Shown piece after piece: positions 26,582-36,625 of a stretch of 64,000 bases of DNA (the first letter of the stretch is position 1; each line of letters opens with the position of its first letter). Origin of the DNA: Lysinibacillus piscis (GTDB lineage: Bacteria > Bacillota > Bacilli > Bacillales_A > Planococcaceae). Position numbers and translations under genes: made by a program. Where the stretch lies: NCBI RefSeq assembly GCF_026012395.1, contig NZ_BRZA01000001.1, forward strand, positions 1,178,001 to 1,242,000, written 5' to 3'. Below the pieces are notes generated by a model. That model was not told where the DNA came from. It was given only the letters and a program-made list of their open reading frames with translations, and searched no databases.

Positions 26582-28831
26582 ATGACGACCACACATCCTG
26601 ATTTTCAGGCTGAAGAGCAAAGATTAGTTTATACCAAAAGCTATATGCAGCAAATTCTACAAGAATCCCAACGAGATCTACAATCTGCCCAAGAGAATAT
26701 TCGTCACTCTATGGCCGACCTTGATTACTTAGACTCCAGTTTAAGTTATTTGAACATTCTCGCAAATGCTCGTTTTTTTGAAATGGCACGCAATCAAAAA
26801 GAAGGCTTAGAAGCTGTGCAAAAAAAGCCTTATTTTGCACGTATTGACTTTCAAAAAACAGGTGAAGCCAAAGAGCTCCTTTATATTGGAAAAACCTCTT
26901 TATTCCATCGTGAAACACATGAACCAATTATTGTTGATTGGCGTTCACCTGTTGCCAATGTCTATTATGATGGGCGTCTCGGTGATATGGAATATGATGT
27001 CCGTGGAGAAATTCATCAAGGCCATCTCTTTGCAAAACGGCAGTATAAAATCGAGGATGGTCAGCTATTGGCTATTCGGGACATTGATTTAACGACAAAT
27101 GATGAATTGTTACAGGAGGCATTGGCGGGTAAAGCTGATGTTCGTTTAACTGAAATTGTCTCGACCATTCAGCAAGAGCAAAATGAGATTATTCGTGCCC
27201 ATCTCCGTCAGCCGATTATTGTACAAGGTGCTGCTGGTAGTGGTAAAACAACGATTGCGCTACACCGTATCTCCTACTTCCTTTATACGATGGGTGAGCA
27301 TTTCAACCCTGAGCAACTGATGATTTTAGCTCCGAATAAATTATTTATCGACTATATTGGAGACGTTTTACCCGAGCTAGGTGTCGACAAAATTTGCCAA
27401 ACCACATTTGCAGACTATGTATTAGCTGCTACTAAATTAAAAATAAAGCTACAAAGCCCTTCAGACCAGCTAGAAGATTTTATGACTGGCAAATCTACAT
27501 GGATAGCAGAGATGAAAGGCTCTCTTGACTATCGTGATATCATTGAACGCTACATTCAAAAAATTGAACACAATATTGCTGCTCAATTTGAAGATGTCTA
27601 TATTGAAAAATACTGCATTATGCGTGCCTCCCATTTAAAAAAATTATTTTTACATGAATTTTCCTATATGCCCATCGAAAAACGACTAGCCCATATTAAA
27701 AAAGTGCTAGCTAGCCATGTACGCCAAAAAAAGCAAGCCATTTTAAACAAACTGCATCAAAAATACGATGATGCACTTGGTAAAGCATTGAATGGTATTC
27801 GAGATGATGTTAATCGTCGGCGTCTTGTGACAAAAGTTATTGATGAACGTGATGAACGTATTCCTGCTATCGATAAAGAAGCAAAAGCCACTGTCACTAC
27901 CTATATGCGTCGCTTCACTAAACACAATATAAAAACACTATATCGTTCATTTTTGACAAACCCTGACTTACTAGCTGAGTTTGCACCCGACTGGCATTAT
28001 ATCGAGCAGCAGCAATTTATACAGGCACATGTGAAAGAACAATGGACACTTGAGGATTTAGCTGCACTCTATTATTTGCAGGCTCGGTTAAAGGGGATTG
28101 ATGATGCATGGAAAATGCGTGTTGTTTTTATTGATGAAGTACAGGATTACAGCCTATTTCAATTGGCTGCCTTAAAAGCAGGCTTAGAGACAGATATGTT
28201 CACGATGGTTGGTGATTTAGCACAAGGAATTCATAGCTACCGTTCTTTAACTGCATGGGAGCCTGTGCAACAGCTTTTCCCACGAGCTAGCTTCCGTACA
28301 TTACAAAAAAGCTATCGTACAACGATTGAAATTATGGAGGTCGCTAATCAAATTTTAATGCGAATGGACGAAACATTGCCATTAGTGGAGCCTGTTGTAC
28401 GACATGGCCCTACGCCAACATTTGTGAAGACACCCTCACTTCACGCTCAGCAAATGCAGGATATTGTGCAAGCCATTCGCGCTAACGGTCATCAATCAAT
28501 CGCTGTGATTTGTAAAACAAATGCTGACGCAATGACACTCTATCAAACTTTGCAAAACAATGACGTTGCTTGCCAGCTTCTAACAGAGCAAGAGTCCATT
28601 AACCAAGCCATGCTACTTATTGTGCCAAGCCATTTAGCAAAAGGGCTTGAATTTGATGCAGTAATTGTAGCTGCCTTTGATACGCCTTATTTTGATACAA
28701 AAATTGACCGTAAGCTCCTTTACGTTGCTTTAACACGCGCCATGCATGAGCTTTATTTAATTGGTCCATCCATTGAAGCTTTTTTATTAGCCAATGCCAC
28801 CGTGCCTATCCAGTTAAGTGAGCTCAACTAA
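26582..28831 (+). CDS. helD: RNA polymerase recycling ATPase HelD (SF1 helicase-like)
   Basis: A 749-residue UvrD-like ATPase of the HelD family, which binds stalled or post-termination RNA polymerase and releases nucleic acid. The N-terminal coiled coil (residues 10-60) is followed by IVDWRSPVANVYYDG, a HelD marker. Walker A is VQGAAGSGKTTIALHR (residues 215-230), and later motifs are VVFIDEVQDYSLFQLAAL, MVGDLAQGIHSYRS, LQKSYRTTIEIMEVANQIL, AKGLEFDAVIVA and YVALTRAMHEL. The length is usual for Bacillus HelD. The RBS is GGGGGTG 6 nt upstream of ATG. Genes on both sides are divergent or convergent. Confidence 0.94.
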   Translation: MTTTHPDFQAEEQRLVYTKSYMQQILQESQRDLQSAQENIRHSMADLDYLDSSLSYLNILANARFFEMARNQKEGLEAVQKKPYFARIDFQKTGEAKELLYIGKTSLFHRETHEPIIVDWRSPVANVYYDGRLGDMEYDVRGEIHQGHLFAKRQYKIEDGQLLAIRDIDLTTNDELLQEALAGKADVRLTEIVSTIQQEQNEIIRAHLRQPIIVQGAAGSGKTTIALHRISYFLYTMGEHFNPEQLMILAPNKLFIDYIGDVLPELGVDKICQTTFADYVLAATKLKIKLQSPSDQLEDFMTGKSTWIAEMKGSLDYRDIIERYIQKIEHNIAAQFEDVYIEKYCIMRASHLKKLFLHEFSYMPIEKRLAHIKKVLASHVRQKKQAILNKLHQKYDDALGKALNGIRDDVNRRRLVTKVIDERDERIPAIDKEAKATVTTYMRRFTKHNIKTLYRSFLTNPDLLAEFAPDWHYIEQQQFIQAHVKEQWTLEDLAALYYLQARLKGIDDAWKMRVVFIDEVQDYSLFQLAALKAGLETDMFTMVGDLAQGIHSYRSLTAWEPVQQLFPRASFRTLQKSYRTTIEIMEVANQILMRMDETLPLVEPVVRHGPTPTFVKTPSLHAQQMQDIVQAIRANGHQSIAVICKTNADAMTLYQTLQNNDVACQLLTEQESINQAMLLIVPSHLAKGLEFDAVIVAAFDTPYFDTKIDRKLLYVALTRAMHELYLIGPSIEAFLLANATVPIQLSELN

Positions 28832-28857
28832 AAAAGCCGCTATCCTCATAGCGACTT
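28831..28857 (-). terminator. terminator between helD and small ORF
   Basis: Stem with GCCGCTAT / ATAGCGAC arms (28836-28853, one mismatch) followed on the minus strand by six T (28835-28830), and with a shorter T-run on plus. It lies at the convergent junction and may also weakly terminate helD. Confidence 0.7.
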
Positions 28858-28980
28858 TCACTTGCGTGGTGGTAAACGATAAAATTTATCTTTAAATAAA
28901 TAGGTCTTCACAGCTCGCCACCATGAATTAGGAGCTTCTTTTGGAGGACTTTTTCTAGTAGGTAATGCAGGCATACGCAT
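28858..28980 (-). CDS. 40-aa basic protein (hypothetical)
   Basis: A short reading frame MRMPALPTRKSPPKEAPNSW...KTYLFKDKFYRLPPRK, basic and proline-rich, with GGAG 8 nt before the ATG at 28980. It has a terminator directly after the stop. The small size and RBS support translation, but no homologue is recognised and it may be a fortuitous ORF. Confidence 0.5.
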   Translation of the reverse strand: MRMPALPTRKSPPKEAPNSWWRAVKTYLFKDKFYRLPPRK

Positions 28981-29041
28981 AATTATGGCTCCTTTCTTCA
29001 AACCTATTCTTATTCTATGCAGGCCGTATATACGGTATGAC

Positions 29042-29078
29042 AAAAAGGACGAATAGTGGTGCTTTACCCTATTCGTCC
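29042..29078 (-). terminator. terminator of the DMT-ABC-GNAT operon
   Basis: Stem GGACGAATA / TATTCGTCC (29047-29055 with 29070-29078) followed on the minus strand by TTTTTG. Confidence 0.85.
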
Positions 29079-29084
29079 CTCCTA

Positions 29085-29948
29085 TTATTTTGTGTAATAA
29101 TCGATTTTTTGTACTTTTGTAAAGCCAGCCTTCTCATAAACAGATAATGCTTTACTATTATCGAGCTCAACATCTAGCATCACCGCTCTCGCTCCAACAG
29201 TGCCTGCATAATTTTTCGCAAACGATAATAATGCCGTACCAATGCCTTGCCGTTCATAGTGCGGGTGTACTGCCAATGCTGTTATCCATTGTACATCATC
29301 TTCCTCAGCTGTTGTCACAGTTCCCACAATAACACCCTCACGGCGAATTAACCACAGCTTACGCCCTGTAGTTGATGTATTAAAGACAATGAGCTCCGCT
29401 GCTTCCTCTGGTAAATCGCCAAAGGCTGCACTATAAATGCTCACCAGCTCCTGCTGCTCCCCTGCATATGCCATTACTGTTAGCCCATTCTGTAAAGTGG
29501 TTTCTACTATTGGTGCTTCCAATGTTGCCTCCGAAAAGCTATAGCTATAGCCTATTTTTTCAATAAAGCTACTACCAAAGGGCGCTCCTTCTAATGCCAC
29601 TGCAAGCTGTCCCTCTGCACCACGCTCTGCCAAGCCATGCTGCACAATCTCCTCCAATGCTGTACCAATACCAAGTTGACGATAAGTAGGCGCAACAACT
29701 AATGACCATTCATACGTATGTAGACCGATTAAATCAATAGCACTTGCTACACCTACCAATGTATCGCTCTCGTCCTCATAGGCAAGCACCATAAAGCCTT
29801 TCGATTCAAAAGAGCTTGCCATAGATAAACTCAGTACTGTATCATACACGAATTGATCTTGCTGTGTCGCTATTTCACATAATGATTGAACCTCTTGTAA
29901 TGTCTCCCCATCCAATGGGAAAGACACTGTTATGATAGAAATATTCAT
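29085..29948 (-). CDS. tandem GNAT-domain N-acetyltransferase
   Basis: A 287-residue protein with two GNAT modules. The first covers residues about 1-140 (VVAPTYRQLGIGTALEEIVQHG, the acetyl-CoA pyrophosphate-binding Q/RxxGxG/A loop). The second covers about 150-287 (LAVHPHYERQGIGTALLSFAKNY and NSKALSVYEKAGFTKV). Both loops appear intact, so two active sites or one active plus one structural domain are possible. The substrate is unknown. It is the last of four same-strand genes (9-bp gap after the ABC subunit), so it may modify or inactivate a toxic compound that the exporters remove; that link is an inference. Confidence 0.9.
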   Translation of the reverse strand: MNISIITVSFPLDGETLQEVQSLCEIATQQDQFVYDTVLSLSMASSFESKGFMVLAYEDESDTLVGVASAIDLIGLHTYEWSLVVAPTYRQLGIGTALEEIVQHGLAERGAEGQLAVALEGAPFGSSFIEKIGYSYSFSEATLEAPIVETTLQNGLTVMAYAGEQQELVSIYSAAFGDLPEEAAELIVFNTSTTGRKLWLIRREGVIVGTVTTAEEDDVQWITALAVHPHYERQGIGTALLSFAKNYAGTVGARAVMLDVELDNSKALSVYEKAGFTKVQKIDYYTK

Positions 29949-29957
29949 AAATCTCCT

Positions 29958-31790
29958 CTATTCCTCTAAATGATAGGAGGATGATTGTAGCATTTCCGCA
30001 TACATCCCACCAGCTTCTAACAATTGCTGTTGAGAGCCTGCCTCCACTAATTCACCCTTATGCATGACAAGCACCATATCTGCATTGTGCACCGTATTCA
30101 AACGATGCGCAATAACAAAGCTCGTACGTCCCTGCATTAAAGTATCCAGTGCTTCTTGAATCGCTAGCTCTGTCACTGTATCAATACTACTTGTCGCTTC
30201 ATCAAGCAATAAAATTTTGGGATCTGCAATCAATGCTCTTGCAATCGATAATAATTGCTTTTGTCCCTGCGATATTTCACCACCATCCGCCGCAAGAATC
30301 GTATCATAGCCATCCTTTAATTTCATAATAAAGTCATGAGCATTGGCACGCTTTGCTGCTTCCTCTATTTCTATATCACTCGCATCTAATCGACCATAGC
30401 GAATATTTTCTCGAACTGAGGCTTCAAATAAAAACGGGTCCTGCAAGACAAATGCCATTTGAGAGCGTAAAGACTGTCGTTCAATTTGCTGTACATTGAC
30501 GCCATCAAACAATACTTCACCCTTCGTTGCCTCATAAAAACGGGCAATAAGCTGTAGAATGGTTGTTTTCCCTGCACCCGTTGCCCCAACTAGTGCCACC
30601 GTTTGTCCAGGCTCCACTCGGAAATGAACATCCCTCAATATATACTGTTCTTCTGCTACATCATATTTAAAGTAAACATGCTGAAATGCTACTTGCCCTA
30701 ATAACTTATGGTGCTTAGCTGTAGCATATTCTACCTCTGTTTCTTCATCCAATAAAGCAAAAACACGCTCTGCACCAGCAATCGCTGATAATACCGTATT
30801 GAATTGGTTGGCTAAATCATTTAATGGACGTGTAAACTGGCGTGCATATTCAGTGAAAATGACAATAACGCCTATCGTCACATGACCATAAAGAGCTAAT
30901 AGTCCGCCAATACCTGCAACGATTGTAAAGCTCGTATTATTTAAAAAGTTCATGACCTTTGGAATATAGCCTGAATAAGTTTGCGCCCAAAAGCCTGTAT
31001 GACGCAAACGCAAGCTCTTTTCACGAAATTCATACTTCATACGCTCTTCCTGTGAAAAAGCCTTCACAATGCGTTGACCTGAAATCGTTTCTTCAATCAT
31101 TCCGTTTAACGCACCAATAGCAGCCTGTTGTTCTTTAAATAATGGTGCTGTACGCCTTGTAATCCAGCGCATTGCCCAAAACATAATTGGAATAATCGTC
31201 ATCGTTAGTACCGTTAATAATGGACTTAAACTCAGCATAATAATAATGGTCCCACTCAGTGTCAGCACACTCGAAAACACTTGAATAAAGGAGCTATTTA
31301 ATGTAGAGCTAACGGCTTCAATATCATTTGTCATACGGCTCATTAATTCGCCATGCTGACGACGATCAAAAAAGGTTACTGGTAGCCGTTGAAAATGCGT
31401 AAAAACACTTGTCCGTAAACGATAAATCGTCTGTTGTGCAATACCAATCATCCAATAGTTTTGCAAAAAGAGCGCAATCGCTAACACAAAATAAATAGCT
31501 ATTAATAAGACAATCCCTTGCCCTAATCCTTTCAATTGCCCATGCATCACATACATATCAATCATCTTGCCGATAATGTATGGACCTAACAACGCTAGTA
31601 ATGAGCTAACTAAAACAAGCACTAGCACAACAATCAATAACAAACGTTGCTCATCAACAATTTTCCATAAACGCCATAAGGTACTCTTCCAATTGGTTGC
31701 ACGAGGCCCTTTTTTCTTTTTTACGGTTTGCGTCATATGCTCTTTTGTCAAAATCGGTTCATAGCCAAACGGTTTTTGAAAAAATCCCAT
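29958..31790 (-). CDS. ABC exporter half-transporter, YfiC/BmrD-like (canonical ATPase site)
   Basis: A 610-residue half-transporter with six transmembrane helices (residues about 45-330) and a C-terminal ABC ATPase. Walker A is GATGAGKTTILQL, Walker B LLLDEATSSID with an intact catalytic Glu, H-loop IAHRLNTV, but the signature is ISQGQKQLL instead of LSGGQ. It overlaps the previous gene by 1 bp in a TAATG junction, so translation is coupled. Together they form a heterodimeric multidrug-type exporter like B. subtilis YfiB/YfiC or YheI/YheH. The partner provides the complementary LSGGQ motif. Confidence 0.93.
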   Translation of the reverse strand: MGFFQKPFGYEPILTKEHMTQTVKKKKGPRATNWKSTLWRLWKIVDEQRLLLIVVLVLVLVSSLLALLGPYIIGKMIDMYVMHGQLKGLGQGIVLLIAIYFVLAIALFLQNYWMIGIAQQTIYRLRTSVFTHFQRLPVTFFDRRQHGELMSRMTNDIEAVSSTLNSSFIQVFSSVLTLSGTIIIMLSLSPLLTVLTMTIIPIMFWAMRWITRRTAPLFKEQQAAIGALNGMIEETISGQRIVKAFSQEERMKYEFREKSLRLRHTGFWAQTYSGYIPKVMNFLNNTSFTIVAGIGGLLALYGHVTIGVIVIFTEYARQFTRPLNDLANQFNTVLSAIAGAERVFALLDEETEVEYATAKHHKLLGQVAFQHVYFKYDVAEEQYILRDVHFRVEPGQTVALVGATGAGKTTILQLIARFYEATKGEVLFDGVNVQQIERQSLRSQMAFVLQDPFLFEASVRENIRYGRLDASDIEIEEAAKRANAHDFIMKLKDGYDTILAADGGEISQGQKQLLSIARALIADPKILLLDEATSSIDTVTELAIQEALDTLMQGRTSFVIAHRLNTVHNADMVLVMHKGELVEAGSQQQLLEAGGMYAEMLQSSSYHLEE

Positions 31791-33511
31791 TACATCTCCA
31801 CCTCCTGCTGAGAGATGGCAATTTTTTTGTATAGTGCGGATGTTTGTAAAAGCTCCTCATGTGTACCATAGCCCACTATTTTACCTTCATCAATCAACAA
31901 AATAGCATCTGCACCTTTTGCTGTACGAATTTTTTGTGTCACTACAAGCATTGTCGCCTGCCCAGCTCGCAGTGCATCCCATAATGCCCGCTCTGTTTGG
32001 ACATCCAATGCACTTGTACTATCATCCAATAATAAAATACGCCCTTTTCGTAATAATGCCCTTGCAATGGATAGACGTTGCTTTTGTCCACCAGATAAAT
32101 TAACACCCTTTTGTCCAACCTTTGTTTCATAGCCATGTGGGAAATCCTCTACAGACGCATGAATTTGTGCCTGCATCGTCGCTCGCAATACAGCATCCAT
32201 TTCTGCCTCTGCATCTCCCCAGCGTACGTTATCTGCAATGCTACCTGTAAACAATAGTGATTGCTGTGGGACATAGCCAATAATCTCACGTAGCTTTTGC
32301 AAATCCCATGTTCGTACATCTTGCCCTTCCACGAAAATCTTACCTGCTGTCACCTCATAAAAGCGAGGGATGAGTTGCAATAATGTAGATTTTCCTGCAC
32401 CTGTTGCCCCCATGATGGCTAGCTTTTCACCTGATTTTACGCGGAAACTGACATCTGATAATATTGCATTTTCTCCACTAGGATAGGTAAAATAAACATG
32501 TTCAAAAGCCAGCTCACCCTCATATTGATTTGCTGGCAATTCCTGCGATGTCGTCATTATTTCCACATCATTTTCTGTGGATAATACCTCTGCCATACGC
32601 TCTGCCGATGCTTTTGCTCGAGCATAAAAAATAATGATAAAGGCAAACATAGAGAATGCACCTGTCATACGCATCGCATAATTGACAATGGCCACAATAT
32701 CACCAAGTGGCGCTGTTCCTGTAGCAATTTGCTTTGTCCCAAACCAAAGGACAGCTAATAATCCCATATTCATAACAAACAATAATACGGGCATAATATA
32801 TTCCATCATGCGTAAAGCCTTCATTGTATCTATTTTTAAACATGAGGCTACTTCCTCAAAACGAGAAGCTTCATATGTACCACGTAAATAAGCCTTTACT
32901 AAACGAATCGCTTGCAAATTTTCCTGTAATACACGATTCAAACGATCTACTCGTTTTTGGACACGACCGAAATAAGCAACACCTTTTGTCACCATTACTA
33001 GTAAAAACACAGCAATAATCGGTGCACCTATAACTAAAAACATGGCTAATTTGGCATTCACCACAAAAGCCATCACAATACTACCAATCACAGCCAGTGG
33101 TGCACGTAGCATAATGCGCAAGCTCATAAATAGCACTGTTTGCACTTGTGTCACATCATTCGTCAGCCTTGTAATAAGTGAAGCGGTTGAAAACTTTTGA
33201 TAAGTCGATAATGTAAATGCTTGAATTTTCTCAAACATGACATTGCGCAAATCATAGGCAAAACTTTGCGCTGTATGTGATGAAAAATAAGAATTAATAA
33301 CACCTGCCATAAAGGCCGTCAAAGAGATAGCAAACAATACTGCTCCCCATTGTAAAATCATTGCTTGATTTTGTGCCCTCACACCATCATCAATAATTTT
33401 AGCCATAATAAGCGGTTGCACAAGCTCCACAAATAATTCCAATAACATTAAGCATAAAGCAATAATAGCCGTCCATTTATATGGTTTGACATAGGAAAAA
33501 ACCTCTTTCAT
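31790..33511 (-). CDS. ABC exporter half-transporter, YfiB/BmrC-like (degenerate ATPase site)
   Basis: A 573-residue half-transporter with six transmembrane helices and an ABC domain. Walker A GATGAGKSTLLQL and signature LSGGQKQRLSIARALL are canonical. Walker B is ILLLDDSTSALD, with Asp in place of the catalytic Glu, and the H-loop reads VVTQKIRTAK, with Gln for His. Such substitutions define the non-catalytic site of heterodimeric exporters. The start was placed at the ATG at 33511 with AAGGA 9 nt upstream; a GTG three codons earlier is the alternative. The length equals B. subtilis YfiB. The gene sits 18 bp downstream of the DMT gene and its stop overlaps the second subunit's start. Confidence 0.93.
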   Translation of the reverse strand: MKEVFSYVKPYKWTAIIALCLMLLELFVELVQPLIMAKIIDDGVRAQNQAMILQWGAVLFAISLTAFMAGVINSYFSSHTAQSFAYDLRNVMFEKIQAFTLSTYQKFSTASLITRLTNDVTQVQTVLFMSLRIMLRAPLAVIGSIVMAFVVNAKLAMFLVIGAPIIAVFLLVMVTKGVAYFGRVQKRVDRLNRVLQENLQAIRLVKAYLRGTYEASRFEEVASCLKIDTMKALRMMEYIMPVLLFVMNMGLLAVLWFGTKQIATGTAPLGDIVAIVNYAMRMTGAFSMFAFIIIFYARAKASAERMAEVLSTENDVEIMTTSQELPANQYEGELAFEHVYFTYPSGENAILSDVSFRVKSGEKLAIMGATGAGKSTLLQLIPRFYEVTAGKIFVEGQDVRTWDLQKLREIIGYVPQQSLLFTGSIADNVRWGDAEAEMDAVLRATMQAQIHASVEDFPHGYETKVGQKGVNLSGGQKQRLSIARALLRKGRILLLDDSTSALDVQTERALWDALRAGQATMLVVTQKIRTAKGADAILLIDEGKIVGYGTHEELLQTSALYKKIAISQQEVEM

Positions 33512-33529
33512 ATATATCACTCCTTACTG

Positions 33530-34423
33530 TTAAGCCTTCTCTCCAGCTATTGACAGCCATGTAACGCAAAAAAGCATAACAAATATGCCAACTACTTGCC
33601 AACCGCCTAAAGTCGTAGAAAATACCAGCATCGAAATGAGCATAGCTGTTAGCGGTTCAACACTTGATAAAATACTTGTCTCCACTGCGGAAATATATTT
33701 CATGCTCGTTAAAAAAAGAACGAATGCCAACGTGCCAAAAACAATGAGTGCCAGCATCAAGCCCACTATGCGAAAATCTGTAAAAACAAGCCATTCTGAT
33801 GATTGCCACACACGACCGATGATACCTAAAGCTGTGCCACCTATTAACATTGCCCAGCCTACAACAAGTAATACACTCCATTCCTTCATTAGCCGTGCAG
33901 GATACAATGTATAAAAAGCAAAAGTAAGGCCAACCGCAATACCCCAAAATAAGGCTTTATAGCTGACAAGGAAAGAATCAATTGACGCATTTGTTAATAG
34001 TAAAAATAAACCGAACAACGTACCTAAAATACCAATGACTTGATAACGTGGCGGAAATTTTCTCATCGTCAATGATATGTACAGCACAATAAAAATAGGT
34101 GCTAAAAACTGTAGCAATGTCGCAAATATAGCATTGCTTTCATGAATGGCTGCTACAAATGAATACTGCACACCTAACATACCGACAATACCAAAAATCA
34201 CAAGCTGCCTTCCCCAAAGTGTATGTTTCCAAATACTAAAAATTGGTTGTTTTGTTAACGCGACATATGTAAGCAATAATAAGCCTGCTATGAATAAACG
34301 AATTGTTAACATAAAAGAAACCGTTAATGGTGTGTGGTTGAGTAACCATTCCATTAAAGGCCCCGTTGCTCCCCATAACATTGCTCCTGAAACAATAAAT
34401 ATAATGCCTTTTAACCTTTTCAT
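33530..34423 (-). CDS. EamA/DMT family transporter
   Basis: A 297-residue integral membrane protein with about ten transmembrane helices arranged as two EamA repeats (residues about 5-145 and 155-295). The signature stretches LRLFIAGLLLLTYVAL, NAIFATLLQFLAPIFIVLYISL and VETSILSSVEPLTAMLISM are typical of the drug/metabolite transporter superfamily. Members export amino acids, purines or toxic metabolites. It heads a four-gene operon with two ABC half-transporters and a GNAT enzyme, which suggests a role in efflux. Start: ATG at 34423 with AAGGA; a GTG one codon upstream is possible. Confidence 0.9.
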   Translation of the reverse strand: MKRLKGIIFIVSGAMLWGATGPLMEWLLNHTPLTVSFMLTIRLFIAGLLLLTYVALTKQPIFSIWKHTLWGRQLVIFGIVGMLGVQYSFVAAIHESNAIFATLLQFLAPIFIVLYISLTMRKFPPRYQVIGILGTLFGLFLLLTNASIDSFLVSYKALFWGIAVGLTFAFYTLYPARLMKEWSVLLVVGWAMLIGGTALGIIGRVWQSSEWLVFTDFRIVGLMLALIVFGTLAFVLFLTSMKYISAVETSILSSVEPLTAMLISMLVFSTTLGGWQVVGIFVMLFCVTWLSIAGEKA

Positions 34424-34606
34424 CACATTCCTTCTCCCTACATAAGAACTAAAATATATTTTATGCTACTTATTATTTTTATTTTTTACTAAAAAAGTCC
34501 TTATTTAAGTCAAAAAAACTATTCATCTTAACATTAATAATGACGAAATCCTAATAATTAATTATAATTATGGTATATATAGATTACCCAAGGAGATTGA
34601 ATAATT

Positions 34607-36616
34607 ATGAGCCATTTGCACAAATTAATTACTAATAATGAGCATTTTTTGAATTCACTTCCTTTCCCTTCGATTATCGTAAATGAGCATGGTCAAGTTG
34701 TTTTATATAGCCACCAAGCCGAACAGCTTTTTGAGCTTCCAACGATAGATGTTAAAGGACATACTACTCTAACTATTCAAAAAAATCTACTACGCCAACT
34801 TTCTATAGAAACGTTGCAATCCATTCTTGAGAATGATAAAAATGCTTATATTGAGCAAGTTCTAGTGAATAGTTGCTCAGACAAAGAATATACGACTGCC
34901 CTATTCACAAAACCATTAATGGAGCAAGGTAAAAAATTCATCCTTATGACTTTTATACTACCTGAATGGTTTACATATTCTATGACAGACGACGCCATCA
35001 TCTCTGACTTAAAAAAAGGGTTGGATGCCACATTTATGACAGTCACGATGGATACAGATGGCTTTATTACAGAATGCAATGCTGAATTTTTAAAAGTAAG
35101 CCACTGGACACCAAAGCGTATTATTGGCAAAACATTTTGGCAACTATTCCCTGACAATGAGGTAAGCGAGAAAATAATCAATGCGATTTGGCATCAGTTA
35201 AACCAACAACACACATGGCAAGGTGAAGTCGAAAAAATTACTAAAAACGGTCAACCTTATTGGGTGCTCCTAACAGCTGTCCCTCTTTTTAATACGCAAA
35301 CAAATGAGCAACAATTTATGTTAATTGAAAAGGATATTACAAAATCCAAAAATATGCAGCATCAGCTCGAAAAAATTGCCTATATTGATACTGAAACAGG
35401 CTTAATGAATGCTCATCGCCTTGAAAAAATAGTCACAACGATGATTGCAGAAGAAAAACACTTTTCATTTGTTTATTTAAGCATTGATAAATTTTACACA
35501 TTAAAAGAGCTGCATAATCATTCCATTATCTTAGAGTTTTCTAAACGATTGAAAACCTATTTCCAAGATAGTACAATGGCTCGTATTAATGAAAATGATT
35601 TTGTGATTATTACGCCATTAAGTGAATGGTTCACACAAGGTTTCCTTCATTATTTACAGCAACACCCTATTTACAATCACAATGTTGCAATACCTATATC
35701 TATTAGTGGTGGTATTACACGCTACCCAGAAGATCAAATGACGTTTTCTCAATTAATGAAAGCGTCCATTGCTACGATTGCAACGATTCGTGAAGCTGGT
35801 GGCGATAAAATCATGTCATTGTCTACAGCGACACATAAAGCATTAAGTCGAAAAGCATTAATTGAAAAGCGTTTATTGCAGGCATTAAACCAAAAGGATT
35901 TGAAAGTATTTTATCAGCCACAGTTTGACCTGCATTCCAGTAAAATTACAGCTGTCGAAGCATTAGTTCGTTGGGAAGATGAGGAAATTGGTATTGTGAC
36001 GCCCGATGAGTTGATTCCTATCGCAGAAGAGACAGGTCTTATCAATAATATCGGTTCCTTCATGCTAGATAAAGCATGTGAACAAGCTATGTTATGGAAA
36101 AAAGCTGGCTTCGATCTAAAGGTATCGATTAATGCATCTGTACGAGAATTTCGTGATAAAAACATGGCTAAGTCCATACTTGATACATTAGCGAAAGTAG
36201 GCTGTCCTGCAAATCTTATCCAAATCGAAATTACAGAGAAATTCGCACTTGAAGCTGAGTCAGAAACCTTTATTACACAGCAAATGCGGAAACTTGAAAA
36301 TGCTGGAATCGGCTTTGTATTGGATGATTTCGGTACTGGCTATGGCTCATTCAAATATATCCAAATACTTCCTATTGATACATTAAAAATTGACCAAACA
36401 TTTGTCAATGCCTTATTAAAATCAGAAAAAACGCAAAAGCTAGTGCACGGCATGTTACAACTTGGGAAGTCTATGGATTTAAAAGTAGTCGCAGAAGGTG
36501 TAGAAACAGCCGAACAAGTACAGCTTTTAAAAACGTATGGCTGCGACATCATACAAGGCTTTTATATTAGTAAGCCAGTCACACCAGCAGAAATTGAAAC
36601 AATGCTACAACAATAG
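34607..36616 (+). CDS. PAS-GGDEF(degenerate)-EAL c-di-GMP phosphodiesterase
   Basis: A 669-residue cytoplasmic signalling protein. PAS-like domains cover residues about 10-120 and 130-255 (ITKNGQPYWVLLTAVPLF is a PAC-type segment). A GGDEF domain covers about 260-420; its active-site loop reads MARINENDFVII instead of RxGGDEF, so cyclase activity is unlikely. The EAL domain (about 425-665) keeps VEALVRW, LIPIAEETGLI, IEITEKFAL, VLDDFGTGYGSF, LKIDQTFV and VVAEGVET, so it should degrade cyclic di-GMP. The degenerate GGDEF may act as a GTP-sensing regulatory domain, as in other hybrids. AGGAG lies 10 nt before the ATG. Confidence 0.92.
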   Translation: MSHLHKLITNNEHFLNSLPFPSIIVNEHGQVVLYSHQAEQLFELPTIDVKGHTTLTIQKNLLRQLSIETLQSILENDKNAYIEQVLVNSCSDKEYTTALFTKPLMEQGKKFILMTFILPEWFTYSMTDDAIISDLKKGLDATFMTVTMDTDGFITECNAEFLKVSHWTPKRIIGKTFWQLFPDNEVSEKIINAIWHQLNQQHTWQGEVEKITKNGQPYWVLLTAVPLFNTQTNEQQFMLIEKDITKSKNMQHQLEKIAYIDTETGLMNAHRLEKIVTTMIAEEKHFSFVYLSIDKFYTLKELHNHSIILEFSKRLKTYFQDSTMARINENDFVIITPLSEWFTQGFLHYLQQHPIYNHNVAIPISISGGITRYPEDQMTFSQLMKASIATIATIREAGGDKIMSLSTATHKALSRKALIEKRLLQALNQKDLKVFYQPQFDLHSSKITAVEALVRWEDEEIGIVTPDELIPIAEETGLINNIGSFMLDKACEQAMLWKKAGFDLKVSINASVREFRDKNMAKSILDTLAKVGCPANLIQIEITEKFALEAESETFITQQMRKLENAGIGFVLDDFGTGYGSFKYIQILPIDTLKIDQTFVNALLKSEKTQKLVHGMLQLGKSMDLKVVAEGVETAEQVQLLKTYGCDIIQGFYISKPVTPAEIETMLQQ

Positions 36617-36625
36617 CATATACTA

